Translations under genes and position numbers: made by a program
The notes under the pieces: generated by a model
Databases searched by the model: none
What the model was told of the DNA's origin: nothing
The model's input: only the letters and a program-made list of their open reading frames with translations
IMG/VR virus record: IMGVR_UViG_3300025168_000136
Span: 1-48,981 of that record
Reading direction: 5' to 3' (one strand)
DNA: 48,981 nt
Origin: a virus
Part shown: one piece after another, positions 1 through 10,900 of the stretch
Layout of the letters: each line of letters starts with the position of its first letter
Position numbering within the stretch: the first letter of the stretch is position 1

Positions 1-1
1 A

Positions 2-886
2 GGGATTGCAAACCTAGCCAACCCTGCTAGAGATACGCGCCCTGCGGCTCAAACGCTTACCGATACTGAAGTAGTAAAGACATTTACAGACATAGACAAT
101 AACCCCGCTTATGACACGGAGCGTAAGCAAATAGAGCAGGGTATTGGGGCCATGAACCAATACAACATAAGCCCTGAACGTGCTTCAGAATTAACGGGCG
201 TGCCTTTAAGCGACGTTAACGCCATGATGAGTCCGTACTATACGGCTTTTGGAGAGACAAAACCCGAAGGTATTGCCGATTTAATAAGCACTCAAAAAGA
301 CTTAGTAGCAGCGGCAGACGAGCGCCTTCCTTACATGACAAGTTCACAGGGAGCGTTATATAGCGCAGCACAAAATCTATCTGATAAAGAAGTAGCTAGC
401 CTTATAGATAGGGGTATTTTTACTCCCGCACAAGCCGCTGAATTTTACCAAAGTCGCTACCCCGGAATAACAGCTAGTGAAGTTGAAGCAGCTATGGCAC
501 AGCTTGGGTACGGAAGCTACGATGAAACTATAGAGGATATTACACTCGGACCGGGTATTGACGCAGACATAGCAAACAACACAGGCCCACAACAAACAAC
601 ATACGCGCAAGGTGGTATAGCTAGTGTAGCCCCGCAAGGGTACTATTTAGGCGGCGCTACAGACGGAATGGCAGATCAGATTCCTGCCACGATAGACAAT
701 AGTCAGCCCGCTGCTTTAAGTGACGGGGAATTTGTAGTTCCCGCTGATGTAGTAAGTCATTTAGGTAACGGTAACTCTGCTGCCGGTGCAACTCAACTTC
801 ACGGCATGATGGATAAAGTCCGTCAAGCACGCACTGGTACTACTGAACAAGGGCGAGAAATAAACCCTAATAAATTCTTAGCGTGA
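2..886 (+). CDS. Virion-associated protein, 5'-truncated
   Basis: The frame is open from the first bases of the window, so the gene begins upstream; 294 residues are visible. No enzyme motif is seen. The C-terminal third carries a glycine-rich stretch (YAQGGIASVAPQG) followed by a conserved-looking block (GGATDGMADQIPATIDN, then LSDGEFVVPADVVSHLGNG). From memory, this block recurs in structural or ejection proteins of uncultured marine phages. It ends 10 bases before the next gene on the same strand and heads a four-gene virion block. The role (tail, fibre base or internal virion protein) is inferred from position only. Confidence 0.8.
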   Translation, partial: GIANLANPARDTRPAAQTLTDTEVVKTFTDIDNNPAYDTERKQIEQGIGAMNQYNISPERASELTGVPLSDVNAMMSPYYTAFGETKPEGIADLISTQKDLVAAADERLPYMTSSQGALYSAAQNLSDKEVASLIDRGIFTPAQAAEFYQSRYPGITASEVEAAMAQLGYGSYDETIEDITLGPGIDADIANNTGPQQTTYAQGGIASVAPQGYYLGGATDGMADQIPATIDNSQPAALSDGEFVVPADVVSHLGNGNSAAGATQLHGMMDKVRQARTGTTEQGREINPNKFLA

Positions 887-896
887 GGAAATAATC

Positions 897-1748
897 ATGG
901 CTGATCCAATAGGAAGCCCCACTAGCACCACAGAATCTCTTTCGGGTTGGGCTGCGCCGTATGTAACGGATATGCTTGGCAAAGGGCAAGCGCTCTCCAA
1001 CCAACCCTACCAAGGCTATGGCGGTCCACTTACTGCGGGGCAGTCTGGACTACAAACTCAAGCTTTTCAAGGGCTTGCCGGATTAACCGTGCCTACAGCG
1101 CAGATGGGTGGGTTTAACCCTACGAGCTTTACTTCTGGCACAACAGCTCAAGACTACATGAGTCCTTTCGTGCAAACGTCTATGGAGCCGCAAATTGCTG
1201 AAGCGCAACGCCAAGCAGAAATACAACGCGTGCAAAATGCGGGCAGGCTTGCTAAAGCGGGTTCTTTTGGTGGGTCACGTCAGGCTGTTATGGAGTCCGA
1301 AGGGCAACGCAACTTGCTTAGGAACATAGCAGACATAACAGCGGAAGGTTATGGGCAAGCCTACACTCAAGGTATGGGGCAGTTTAACACCGAACAAGAT
1401 CGTGCCCAACAAGCGCAGAATCAAATAAATCAGTACGGGTTAACGGCGTTAGGCGCACAACAAACAGCAGGTGGGCTAGAACGTGGTATCGAACAACAGG
1501 GTGTTGCTGCTGATTACGCTCAGTTTAGAGAAGAGCGAGACAACCCCTACAAACAAGTACAGTATCAGCAGTCGTTACTGCAAGGACTGCCTATTGCTGC
1601 TCAAGAGATGGACTACATAGGGCAGAGTGGGTTGTCTGAAATACTAGGTGATGTAGGTGTGGGCGCTGAAATTTGGAACACCATATACGGCGGTGCTTGT
1701 CCAAAAGGCAAAACTAGAAACTGGATGGGCCTTTGTACGGACGATTAA
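897..1748 (+). CDS. Putative virion protein, 283 aa
   Basis: The start is preceded by GAGGAAATAATC-ATG. The protein is rich in Gln, Gly and Ala. It has a predicted helical, Gln/Arg-rich centre (about residues 95-215, with AEAQRQAEIQRVQNAGRL) and a short cysteine-containing tail (CPKGKTRNWMGLC). No known domain is recognised. It lies between a virion-like protein and a transglycosylase-containing protein and is probably co-transcribed with them. An internal or tail-associated structural protein is inferred; it could also be a chaperone of the neighbouring large proteins. Confidence 0.8.
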   Translation: MADPIGSPTSTTESLSGWAAPYVTDMLGKGQALSNQPYQGYGGPLTAGQSGLQTQAFQGLAGLTVPTAQMGGFNPTSFTSGTTAQDYMSPFVQTSMEPQIAEAQRQAEIQRVQNAGRLAKAGSFGGSRQAVMESEGQRNLLRNIADITAEGYGQAYTQGMGQFNTEQDRAQQAQNQINQYGLTALGAQQTAGGLERGIEQQGVAADYAQFREERDNPYKQVQYQQSLLQGLPIAAQEMDYIGQSGLSEILGDVGVGAEIWNTIYGGACPKGKTRNWMGLCTDD

Positions 1749-1773
1749 GCACAAAAATTAAGAGACTATAGTT

Positions 1774-4700
1774 ATGGCATACGCAGGCGGAATCGGACAA
1801 GAAATAGATCAGTTAAAAGACTTGAGTGTTCAAGAGCTTGTGCGCAGGCAAAAATTAGACCCTTCGCTCATCTATACTATTGCGCTACAAGAAAGACAAA
1901 AAATGGATGCCGCAGGCGCTCGTCAAGGCGTTTTAGACGAGCCAAAGCCACAAGGCACTGTTACTGGCCGGATGGAACAGGAGCTAGCACAACAAACTAT
2001 GCCACAATCTCCATTAAACCGAATGGCTCCGGGAGTTATGCAGCAGGGGCAGCGTAGTATGCAGCCACGAGGTCCACAAATGGCGCAAGGCCGACAAATG
2101 GCTCAAGGTCCACAAATAGCGCGAGGTATTTCCAGTGTCTCTGCTAATAACATGGGGGCTATAGGTCGCGCAGGCGGCGGTATTATTGGGTATGCAGATG
2201 GGGGAGATGTAGGCCCGACTCTCTATGACGAAATGGGTAAGCAGTATTTACCGGGGCAAGACGAAATGCCCGACAACTGGCAGACCTTAAGTAATCGTGA
2301 CCCTATGGGGCCGCTTGATCCAGCAGGAGGAGAGTTTGCAGATGAACTTGGGAGGATGGAAAGGACTAGAAGAGAGCGTAGCACTAGAACTATTCCTGAA
2401 TTTTTGAGTGACCTATCAGGAAGTCAATTAACTGAAAGTAAGGCTGGGGAAATATTACGCTCCCCTATTCCAGCAATTTTAAAAGGCCAAGTAGAGAGAG
2501 GCATCATCTCTGAGCAAGAAGCAGCCAATAAAATCCAGAAGATACTGTCTGGGCCTAAAGGTATGGGCCAGAGGCGGCAGTGGAATAAAGAAAACCCTGA
2601 TTTTTTATCACAACTAGAAGCCATGAAAGAATCTAGGGAAAGGGTTTTAGACGCTCAAGAAGAGGGTATGGCTGGCGGTGGGATTGTTGGGTACGCGCCG
2701 GGTGGCGAAATAAACCCCGAAATGGAAAGGCTCTTAGACGCGCTTATGATGGCTGAAAGCGGAGGTGATCCAGACGCAGTAAGCCGCGCAGGGGCTGAAG
2801 GGTTGTACCAAATTATGCCCTCCACAGGTAGGGAGCCGGGGTTTAATGTTGAACCTCTAGGCGACGCTTTTGACCCCCAAGAAAGCCGTCGATTTGCCCG
2901 TGACTATCTCCAAGCTATGTTAGACAGGTATGACGGAGACGTAGAAGCAGCTTTGATTGCCTACAACGCAGGGTTTGGGAACGCGGATAAATTTATAGCA
3001 GCCGACCGTGACCTGTCTGCGCTTCCAAGAAGAGGCGAAACCGAGCCTTACGTGCGTAAGATTATGGGACAACTTGAAAAAGAAGATCGCAGAAGAGATT
3101 TCCGAACGGGTGGCGGCAGAAGCATCTCTACAACTGCCGAGGAAAGTTACACGGAACGAACTAGACGAGAGCGGCTAGAAAACCAAGAAGCTGCATTGGC
3201 TTCCCTGTATCCACCAGTAGCTATGGAAGAAGCGGAGATGTACGAGCCAAACCTTCCTGATGCTCTTGCAGTAGCACAAGCTATGGATTCCTTGAGTGGC
3301 GGCGCAGAAGAAGCCCCCGTGATAGCAGGATTTCCTACTCAGGAAGAGACAGATAAAGCTTTTACTGACGCTGGGCTTTCTGGCTATGGCGACGGTTCTA
3401 GGATACGCCAACGTGGTCGAACTGGCCCTGAAGAAGTAGAAGAAGTAGAAGAAGAAAGCCGAGAATTAACTTTTGGTGGTGGTAGAAATATAACTACTAC
3501 TCTACCGGAAAGTTTTACAGAACAAAGTACACGGGAGCGGCGGGAAGCTAATGCCCCTGCTGAAGGCATTGCAGGCTACTTGCAGAATATTGGCAGGCAA
3601 CAGCAACTACGCAGGGATGACTTCCGTAGGGCAGTGCCCGGTGCGGAAGCTGCGGTGGCTAGAGCAGAGCAAGAAAAAGAAGACGGTGGCATTGGGTACT
3701 TACGTCGCTTAGGTAGGCTGCAAGAACAAGCTGCACAACGTCAGGCTGAAGAAGCAGAGCGAGCTTTAAAATCCATACTTATGTTGCAACGGAACAACGA
3801 TGATGTAATGGGTATAGACCCAGCGGAAAAAGGTACTGGGCAAGCCTATACTCAACAAACTATGCCTATTCAAAAATTTGAAAAAGGTGGATCACCAAGC
3901 TCTTATGGTGGTGGAAGTATGGGGAACTTAGGTGAATATGCAGAGATGGCGGTGAACTGGGCTACTGAGAATCCAGTAGATGCCTTAGCAACAGGCTTAA
4001 TGTTTATACCCGGAATAGGCTGGGGGGCAGCGGCGGGTGCCAAAGGCATTGCGTTAACTGCTAGAGTAGCAGGCCCTATACTTAAAAAATACGGAACCAC
4101 AGCAGGGCAAAAATTAATACAGGGAATTAAAACATTAGGCACTAAAGCTGTTACTAAGCCAAACCCTGCGGCTGTACCGCGTGTTGGCAACAAACCGGGG
4201 CAAATAACAAAAGGAAAAGTACAACCTACTCAATCAGTTCGAGGGCCGGACGGGAGAATGCAAGCTGGACCGCCGGGGCGGGTAGTTGACCCTCTAAGAA
4301 TAGCAGGAGGAACTGGCGTTGGAATTAAAGCAGGGCAAGCTCTTTTCGACGGCGAGGATGAAGCAACTGAGCCGACAACTCAGCTAGAGTATTTCCAAGA
4401 GCTAGCGCGTAAGCAAGAAGAAGCAGGGACAGTCGAGGCTTTCCGAGCAGAACAAAGAGCGCAGAGAAACCAAACCTCTGATAAAACAGGTATTGCAGGC
4501 GCGTTAGATAAAGCTAAACCTCTAGGTAATCTGGCGCTCAGACTTGCAGAAGTCTTAGGCCGTGGTGCTGGTGCATCTGAAGGGTTTGAAGGCGCTAAAA
4601 TACTAGAAGAAAGCCGTAAACTGCGCTCTGAAGAAGCAGCAATCCAACTAAGAAGGGATCAAATTGCAGCTACCACAGGACAAACCGAAATTAGAGCAAA

Positions 4701-4980
4701 TGCAACTATTGACGCGATGATCGGAAAAGCAGTAGCTGATTACACAGAGGGTTTAACTGGCGGCTACCAAGCGGCCATAACCGCCAAGGCGGCAGAGAAG
4801 GGCTTAGAGGAAGGCGACCCTAGAGTTAGCGCGGCAGTTATAAAAGACTATGTAACGATGCTAAGAAGTACTATGGGCAGCAGTATGCAGGGGCTAGGAG
4901 GCAGTATGCAGGGGCTAGGAGGCGGCGGACTTTCGGCGGCTGACCAAGCACTCATAGATCAATATGCACCGAGTAACTAA
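1774..4980 (+). CDS. Large virion protein with lytic transglycosylase (SLT) domain
   Basis: 1068 residues. Residues about 312-435 form a soluble-lytic-transglycosylase-like domain. The likely catalytic Glu is E328 in MMAESGGDP, followed by AEGLYQIMPSTG and the family motif AYNAG at 396-400. Such domains cleave peptidoglycan locally so that phage DNA and proteins can cross the envelope. Outside it the chain is low-complexity and coiled, with two copies of a glycine motif (GGGIIGYADGG near 130, GGGIVGYAPGG near 303), two GGGR-(S/N)-I-(S/T)-TT blocks, a hydrophobic stretch near 730-775 (ALATGLMFIPGIGWGAAAG) and a tandem SMQGLGG repeat near the end. It stops 3 bases before the giant gene, consistent with an ejected protein complex. 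The domain call is strong; the virion location is inferred. Confidence 0.9.
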   Translation: MAYAGGIGQEIDQLKDLSVQELVRRQKLDPSLIYTIALQERQKMDAAGARQGVLDEPKPQGTVTGRMEQELAQQTMPQSPLNRMAPGVMQQGQRSMQPRGPQMAQGRQMAQGPQIARGISSVSANNMGAIGRAGGGIIGYADGGDVGPTLYDEMGKQYLPGQDEMPDNWQTLSNRDPMGPLDPAGGEFADELGRMERTRRERSTRTIPEFLSDLSGSQLTESKAGEILRSPIPAILKGQVERGIISEQEAANKIQKILSGPKGMGQRRQWNKENPDFLSQLEAMKESRERVLDAQEEGMAGGGIVGYAPGGEINPEMERLLDALMMAESGGDPDAVSRAGAEGLYQIMPSTGREPGFNVEPLGDAFDPQESRRFARDYLQAMLDRYDGDVEAALIAYNAGFGNADKFIAADRDLSALPRRGETEPYVRKIMGQLEKEDRRRDFRTGGGRSISTTAEESYTERTRRERLENQEAALASLYPPVAMEEAEMYEPNLPDALAVAQAMDSLSGGAEEAPVIAGFPTQEETDKAFTDAGLSGYGDGSRIRQRGRTGPEEVEEVEEESRELTFGGGRNITTTLPESFTEQSTRERREANAPAEGIAGYLQNIGRQQQLRRDDFRRAVPGAEAAVARAEQEKEDGGIGYLRRLGRLQEQAAQRQAEEAERALKSILMLQRNNDDVMGIDPAEKGTGQAYTQQTMPIQKFEKGGSPSSYGGGSMGNLGEYAEMAVNWATENPVDALATGLMFIPGIGWGAAAGAKGIALTARVAGPILKKYGTTAGQKLIQGIKTLGTKAVTKPNPAAVPRVGNKPGQITKGKVQPTQSVRGPDGRMQAGPPGRVVDPLRIAGGTGVGIKAGQALFDGEDEATEPTTQLEYFQELARKQEEAGTVEAFRAEQRAQRNQTSDKTGIAGALDKAKPLGNLALRLAEVLGRGAGASEGFEGAKILEESRKLRSEEAAIQLRRDQIAATTGQTEIRANATIDAMIGKAVADYTEGLTGGYQAAITAKAAEKGLEEGDPRVSAAVIKDYVTMLRSTMGSSMQGLGGSMQGLGGGGLSAADQALIDQYAPSN

Positions 4981-4983
4981 AAC

Positions 4984-7900
4984 ATGGCAGCGGACATACA
5001 GCAAATTCTTACCGCGTTACGAAATGCTGATGCGGTGGGGGATACAGAAGCTGCTACTCGGTTAGCCGAATTAGCTAAACAGTTCACTCCAGCTCCGCCT
5101 GTCGAAAGAGAAGTTGGTATAGGAGAAGCTGCGGGTATTGGCTTTGAGCGGGGTGTTGGCCGTTTTGGCTCTACAATTACAGACATCATCCCTGCCTTAG
5201 TGGGTAGCGCTGTAGGTGCAGACGAGTATGCAAAAGAACAACTTGAAGAAGCGGCTACTAAACAAGCTGCATTACCTGCGCCTGTATTCGAAAGCTATAA
5301 AGATGTAGAAGGTATAGGCGACGCTGCTAAATTTGTAGCTGAAACTATGGGGGAGCAAATCCCCAACATGGGCTTGGCACTTGGCACCGCGCTTACTGGC
5401 GGGGCAGCAGCACCGACACTCTTAGGTGGACGTGCACTAGCTACCAAAGCTGCTACCGAAATAGCTAAAAAAGAAGCTGCTAAGCTAGTAGCAAAGCAAG
5501 CAACAGCAGGGCAACTTGTAGGCGCGGGCCTCGGTTCGTATGTCCTGAACGCCCCTGAAGTATTCCAAAACATATTCCAAGAAACCGGAGAGCTTGCTCC
5601 CGCCACCGCCTTATTATTTGGAGCCGCCGCCGCTGCGCTAGACTCTGTTCTTCCTGTTGCTTTAGCTAGAAATATCTCAGCTCCTGTTAAAGCAGAGGCA
5701 GCGAAAAAACTTTTACTAAGATCAGGCATGAAACCAAGTATTTTACGTTCGGGTACTGTGGGTTTAGCTAAAGGTGTTGGTACAGAAGGCATTACTGAGG
5801 GTGCGCAAGAAGCTATTAGCATTGCAGCCGAGCGACTTATAGACGACAACCCTGATCTTTTTGGTGGTAAAGAATGGGATCGCATCATAGAGAGCAGTGT
5901 CCGTGGTGCCGTAGCTGGCGGTGGGTTTGGTACTATTGGTGGTAGCATAGAGGGTGCGCGAGAAAAAGCTGCTGCGAGGCAGGAACAAACTGCTGTTGAG
6001 CAACGCGAAAGGGAAGTTGCCGAAGAGCAGACAGTTTCACCTTCTGTAACGCCTGAAACCCCACCTAAAACCCCACCTAAAACCCCACCTGAAACTCCAC
6101 CTGAAACGTCGCCTGTAGTAAAAGAAATGAGCGCCCAGAGCGTTGCTCAAGATGTTGAAGACTTAACTCGTGAAGAGTTTGATGCTAAATACGAAGGGCT
6201 GTACAACTACGATGAGATTATGGATGCTGATGAGGGGCAGACAGTTTCACCTGTTGTTAAAGCCCCTGAGCTGTCTGATGCCGAGATTACTGCGGCAACG
6301 GCTGAAGGGTCTAGGGTTGTAGATAGAGCGAAGGAAAAAGAGCGTGAAGCAAAGGAAGTCGATCCAGAGATAGCTGTAATAATTCGTACCCAGAGGGAGC
6401 GGCGGAAAGCGTTTGAAAAACTAAAAAAAGAAAGCGAAGTAGTAGAAGCCGCAAAAACGTATGAGCAAGAAACAGACGAACGCATTGCAAAAGAAACAGA
6501 AGAGCGGCGGAAAGAGTTTGAAGACCTAAAAAACAAACCTACCCCTGCAACTACTCCTCCCCCGATTGCCCCTGCAACACCTACTGACACTGGAACAAAC
6601 GCAGTAGGAACCTTGCTGCTAGACGCGCCTGCAACATTTACTAACAGAAAAATGGCAGCAGCGGCAGAAACCTACGAAGCAGCAAACCAAAGGGTGATAG
6701 CCAAACCTAATGTGGTTAACAAGGGCAAGCTGGCAAAAGCTACTAAGGACTACAACGCAGCTATTAGGGAAGATAGAGAAGCGCAAGCGAAGGTGTACGA
6801 ATCCACACCAACAACAACCGTTGCTCCTATTGCACCTGCGGATAAACCCGTAACGACAACGGTAGCCAACACTGTAACGCCTGCTGTTGACCGCACAAAA
6901 CAAGTCTTTGAGGATAGGGACTTCACCACGCTGAAAGACGAAAAAAACCCAGCGAAGCAAAAGACAGAAAATGTAGGCCAAGGAGCATTCAGGCGAATAT
7001 TGGCGGGGGAGACAGCAGACTTTAGCAACCTTCCAGAAAGCGCATGGCGTGGACTGCCGATAGAGGTGAATGAAAAATCCCCTACTTGGTCAATCATGAA
7101 AGCCTTAAACACAGTGGCTTTTGCTAGTACGGGGCAGCGTGAGTTTAAAGGTAAAGAAAAGAGCATGTTGAAGGAGAAGACAGATGGCGAAAAAGCTGTC
7201 CAGTTCGTGCGTGAGAATTTCTCTCCTCAAGTCAACGCTTCCTTAGATGTCCTCATCGCCTCACAGCAAGAGATAGAGACTGAGCGTGTCAGGAAAGATA
7301 CGGGTGAAGAGGTCGCTGAGGATGAAGTAGTTGATGAGAATGCGCCCGCCCCTGTCATAGCTGAGCGGTTTAGGCCGGACACTAAGTCAAGCCCTGTCAA
7401 AGTCCTCTCTCCCAGCGCTGTAGCCAAAGTCAATAAGTCAAAGAAGGGTAAGGAACTAGCCGTTGAAGTAGGCCGTCAAACAAAGAACACCAAGCAGAAA
7501 GCTGTTTCTAAAAAAGCAGATGATGACTTTACCCGCGACCAGTTAGTCACTTTAGAACAGATCAATGACAACATTGAGGTAGAGATTTTTGAATCCGCTG
7601 AAGCCGAATCTAAAGCAACTGGCATACCCCTAGCAGACGTTAAGGAAGAATACAGGGCCAAGCAAAGGTTAAAGAAGCAAGAACTAGAAGCAATAGACAC
7701 CAGCAATCCTATTAATAGCGATGCGGAGAAAGTTAAAAACGCAGCAGCAGCTATCATAGAGATGCGCAACAAAACCTCGAAAGATAAGGAAACAGAAGCC
7801 GCAGCTAACGCAGCTTTTGACATTGCCTCGAAAAAACTCAAGGCCAGTGCAGTGCTGTCTGGCATGGGTACGGTTTCGGCAAAGGTAAACAACAAGCTGC

Positions 7901-10900
7901 TCGCTGGAGACATTGTTGGGGCACTTACACAGATAGCTTCTGACACAACCAACACTGACCTAGCTAAAGTTGCTAAGACACTTGCCCGAAGAATGAGTAA
8001 GGAAAGGACTAAACTTACACTAATCGATGGTCTTACTGATGCTGAAGGAGTGTTGTTGGCTGGTTCCTATGTTCACACGACACGGCAAATAAGCCTAAAC
8101 AACGCAGGGCCAATAAGCATACACGCTGTACTGCATGAGTCAGCACACGCTGCTACCCACGATGCTTTGATGAATAAGAGCGACCCTATCACGAAGAAAC
8201 TTACTAAGCTGTGGAAAGAAGCACAAAGTCTGATACCCGCTGAGTACGGTGTCACCTCCCTAGAGGAATTTGTTGCTGAGGCATTCACTAACCCAAGATT
8301 TCAAGCCATGCTTGCTTCATACAAGCCAGCGTCACAGCCCCTCTCTGCATGGCGCAGATTCATCAACGCCATATTCACACGTATTGGACTGCGTGGCGAA
8401 CCACTGTCAGCTAAAGATGAAGTCCTGACTCTCGCCAATTTCATCATGGGCAGCACTATAGATAACAGAAACGCTACCACAGTAAGGCAGTACCTCTCTG
8501 AAGGTAAGCCAGACCAAGCCCTGTTTGAAATGCGTAAAGGTGCCCGTTCTTTGAGTAAGGCTGGCATTAAAGACTCCAACATAGTACTCGCCTCGTGGGC
8601 GCGAACTGCTACCGCTAAGTCACGTGAGCAGGTTATGAACGCCGTCAGTATGAATCATTTGGTTGAGTGGGCGCAAAAAACTACGTTTGGCAAAGAAGCA
8701 ACAGAGCTACATGAACTTATCATCCAAGAAGATGGTGAACGCGGTAGGATGGCGGGAGAGGATGCTAAGCTAGCTGATATTTTACGTAATGCGTTTAAAG
8801 GGGATGTTGAAGCCCTTAACGCCTTTACTTTTATCGCTACTGAAGGCACAGACTTTGGTGTTGACGTAGCTAAACCGCTTAACACATACACGAAGTTTGG
8901 CTTGGCCTACTCCTTAGCTGATGGCACCCTTGTTGAAAACCGAAACTTCCCCAACCAGTTAGCCAGAGATGAAAAGTTAGCCGCGTTAAAGGCTGAAATA
9001 AAAGTAGTGAACGCCAAAGAAAAACCTGATAAAGGGGACTTGGTGATTGTAGGGGGAGTGCAGAAGCTAGAGCCATCCACAGAAAAGCAAATGAAGTGGA
9101 AAGAGCTAAGACCGCTGTGGGATAAGAAACTAAACAAGGAGCAGAAAAGCGCCTACATAACTCTGCGTGACCACTACACATCACGCCAGAAAGAAGTCCG
9201 TAAAGCTGTTGCTGCTCGTATGGATGCCCTCACTCAAGACGACTCAGTGCTAAGAAGGCAGATCAAAGACATCGTTTTTGAAAAGATAATGAAGAGCGGT
9301 AGCATTGACCCTTACTTCCCTTTTGATCGGCGCGGTCAGTTCTGGATAGGGTTCACATACGGAAAGGCTGAAGGCAAGGGAACTGAATACTACACCACAC
9401 CTTTCGAGTCGGAAGCAGCACGTGCGGTGGCTATGGATAGGCTACGTGAAGACCCCACTGTAGACCAAGATACTTTAGAAGAGATGTCTGCCGACAAAGT
9501 AGCGGCAATGAACGGCGCTGATATAAACAATGTCTCTACTAGTTTCGTACTGGAGATGACCAACGAAGTAGACAAAGTTAAGCTCCCTAAAGGTGAAGAA
9601 GGTTCTACAGAAGCTGACAGTTTTGCCAAGGTTGAGGAACTAAAACTTAAACTGCGAGAGCTATTGCTGCGCACATTGCCCCAACAGGGGCTTGTCCAGA
9701 CACAGAAGAAAAGGGCAGGGTTCAAGGGATATGAAGAGAACCCCATCATTGCCTTTCAGTCTCGCTCTAAATTAACCAATAATGCGTTTGTGAACCTGAA
9801 GTATGAAGTACAAATATCCAAGGTTGCTAAGGAGTTACGCCAAAAAGCCAAAGACGCTGAGTATGCCAATAATTCTATGGAGCGGTACTTATCTTTAGCC
9901 CTTGCTGGCACTAAGGCTGAAACAGACGCTACAGTGTTGAAGCTGCCTAGCTACGCAGAGTTTGCAAAGAACCCCTACATCTCCAAATTTGCGCGTAATG
10001 TACGAGCGGGTGTGTTCATGTTTACGCTTGGGGCTAACATATCTGCTCCTGTGGTGAACTTGTCGGTGCTTGGCTTGATAGTAAGCCCTCGACTACAGGC
10101 AGACTACGGGCCACTTAAAGGCTTAGCCGCGCTCAGGAAAGCTATAGGTGTCTATGGTAGTACCTTTGGAGATGTGGATTCAGAAGTGCTGCCTGACATG
10201 GAACAGGGAAGTGACGGCAACTACTTCGTTAAGGCGCGTAACTACGTTAAGAAGCGCGGTGGTTTCGGCATGGGTAACACTAAAGGCACTAAGCAGCACG
10301 CCGTTTTCAACCCGCTTACCCAGCGTATGGAGGACATAGGGCTAGACAACCGTACTATTTCACAGGACATGGCTGAATTTGATTCTCCCACTAGCGCAAT
10401 TCTACAAAAAGCTTCCTTCTATAGTGGCTTTATCTTCAACCACAGTGAGCGTGCGGCACGCCAGATAACTGCGTTGTCTGTGTATATTGGTGAGATGGAG
10501 GCTAAAACAGGCAAAAAAATTAAAGATGTGACTAAGGCAGAGGTGGAGCAGTATGGGGGAGATGCCGCAGTAAAAGCTACTATGATGATGGAAGAGCTTA
10601 ACGCTTCCGCCCTACAGACCACAGCCCCCAGACTTACACAGAACACTCTAGGTAGCCTAGTAGGCCAGTTCAAGCGGTTCCCAATGAACGTATTGACCAT
10701 CCAAACTAAGATGGCTGCAGCAGGGTATAGGGTAATGACCCTTAAAACGAGAGCGAAAGTACAAGCAGCAGAAGCGGCTATGGCTGAGGCTCAAACCACA
10801 GGGGACACAGCAGCTTACGATCAAGCAGAAGCCGACTTGGCTGCGGCTAAGGCCGAGGGAGCAGAAAACTTAAAGGCAGTCCAGAATTGGGGATACATGA

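Noticed and set aside
5295-5948. Long antisense frame (217 codons) inside the giant gene
   Set aside because: Mirror of the Ala/Gly-rich coding strand; Ser/Pro/Ala-rich shadow with no ribosome-binding site.
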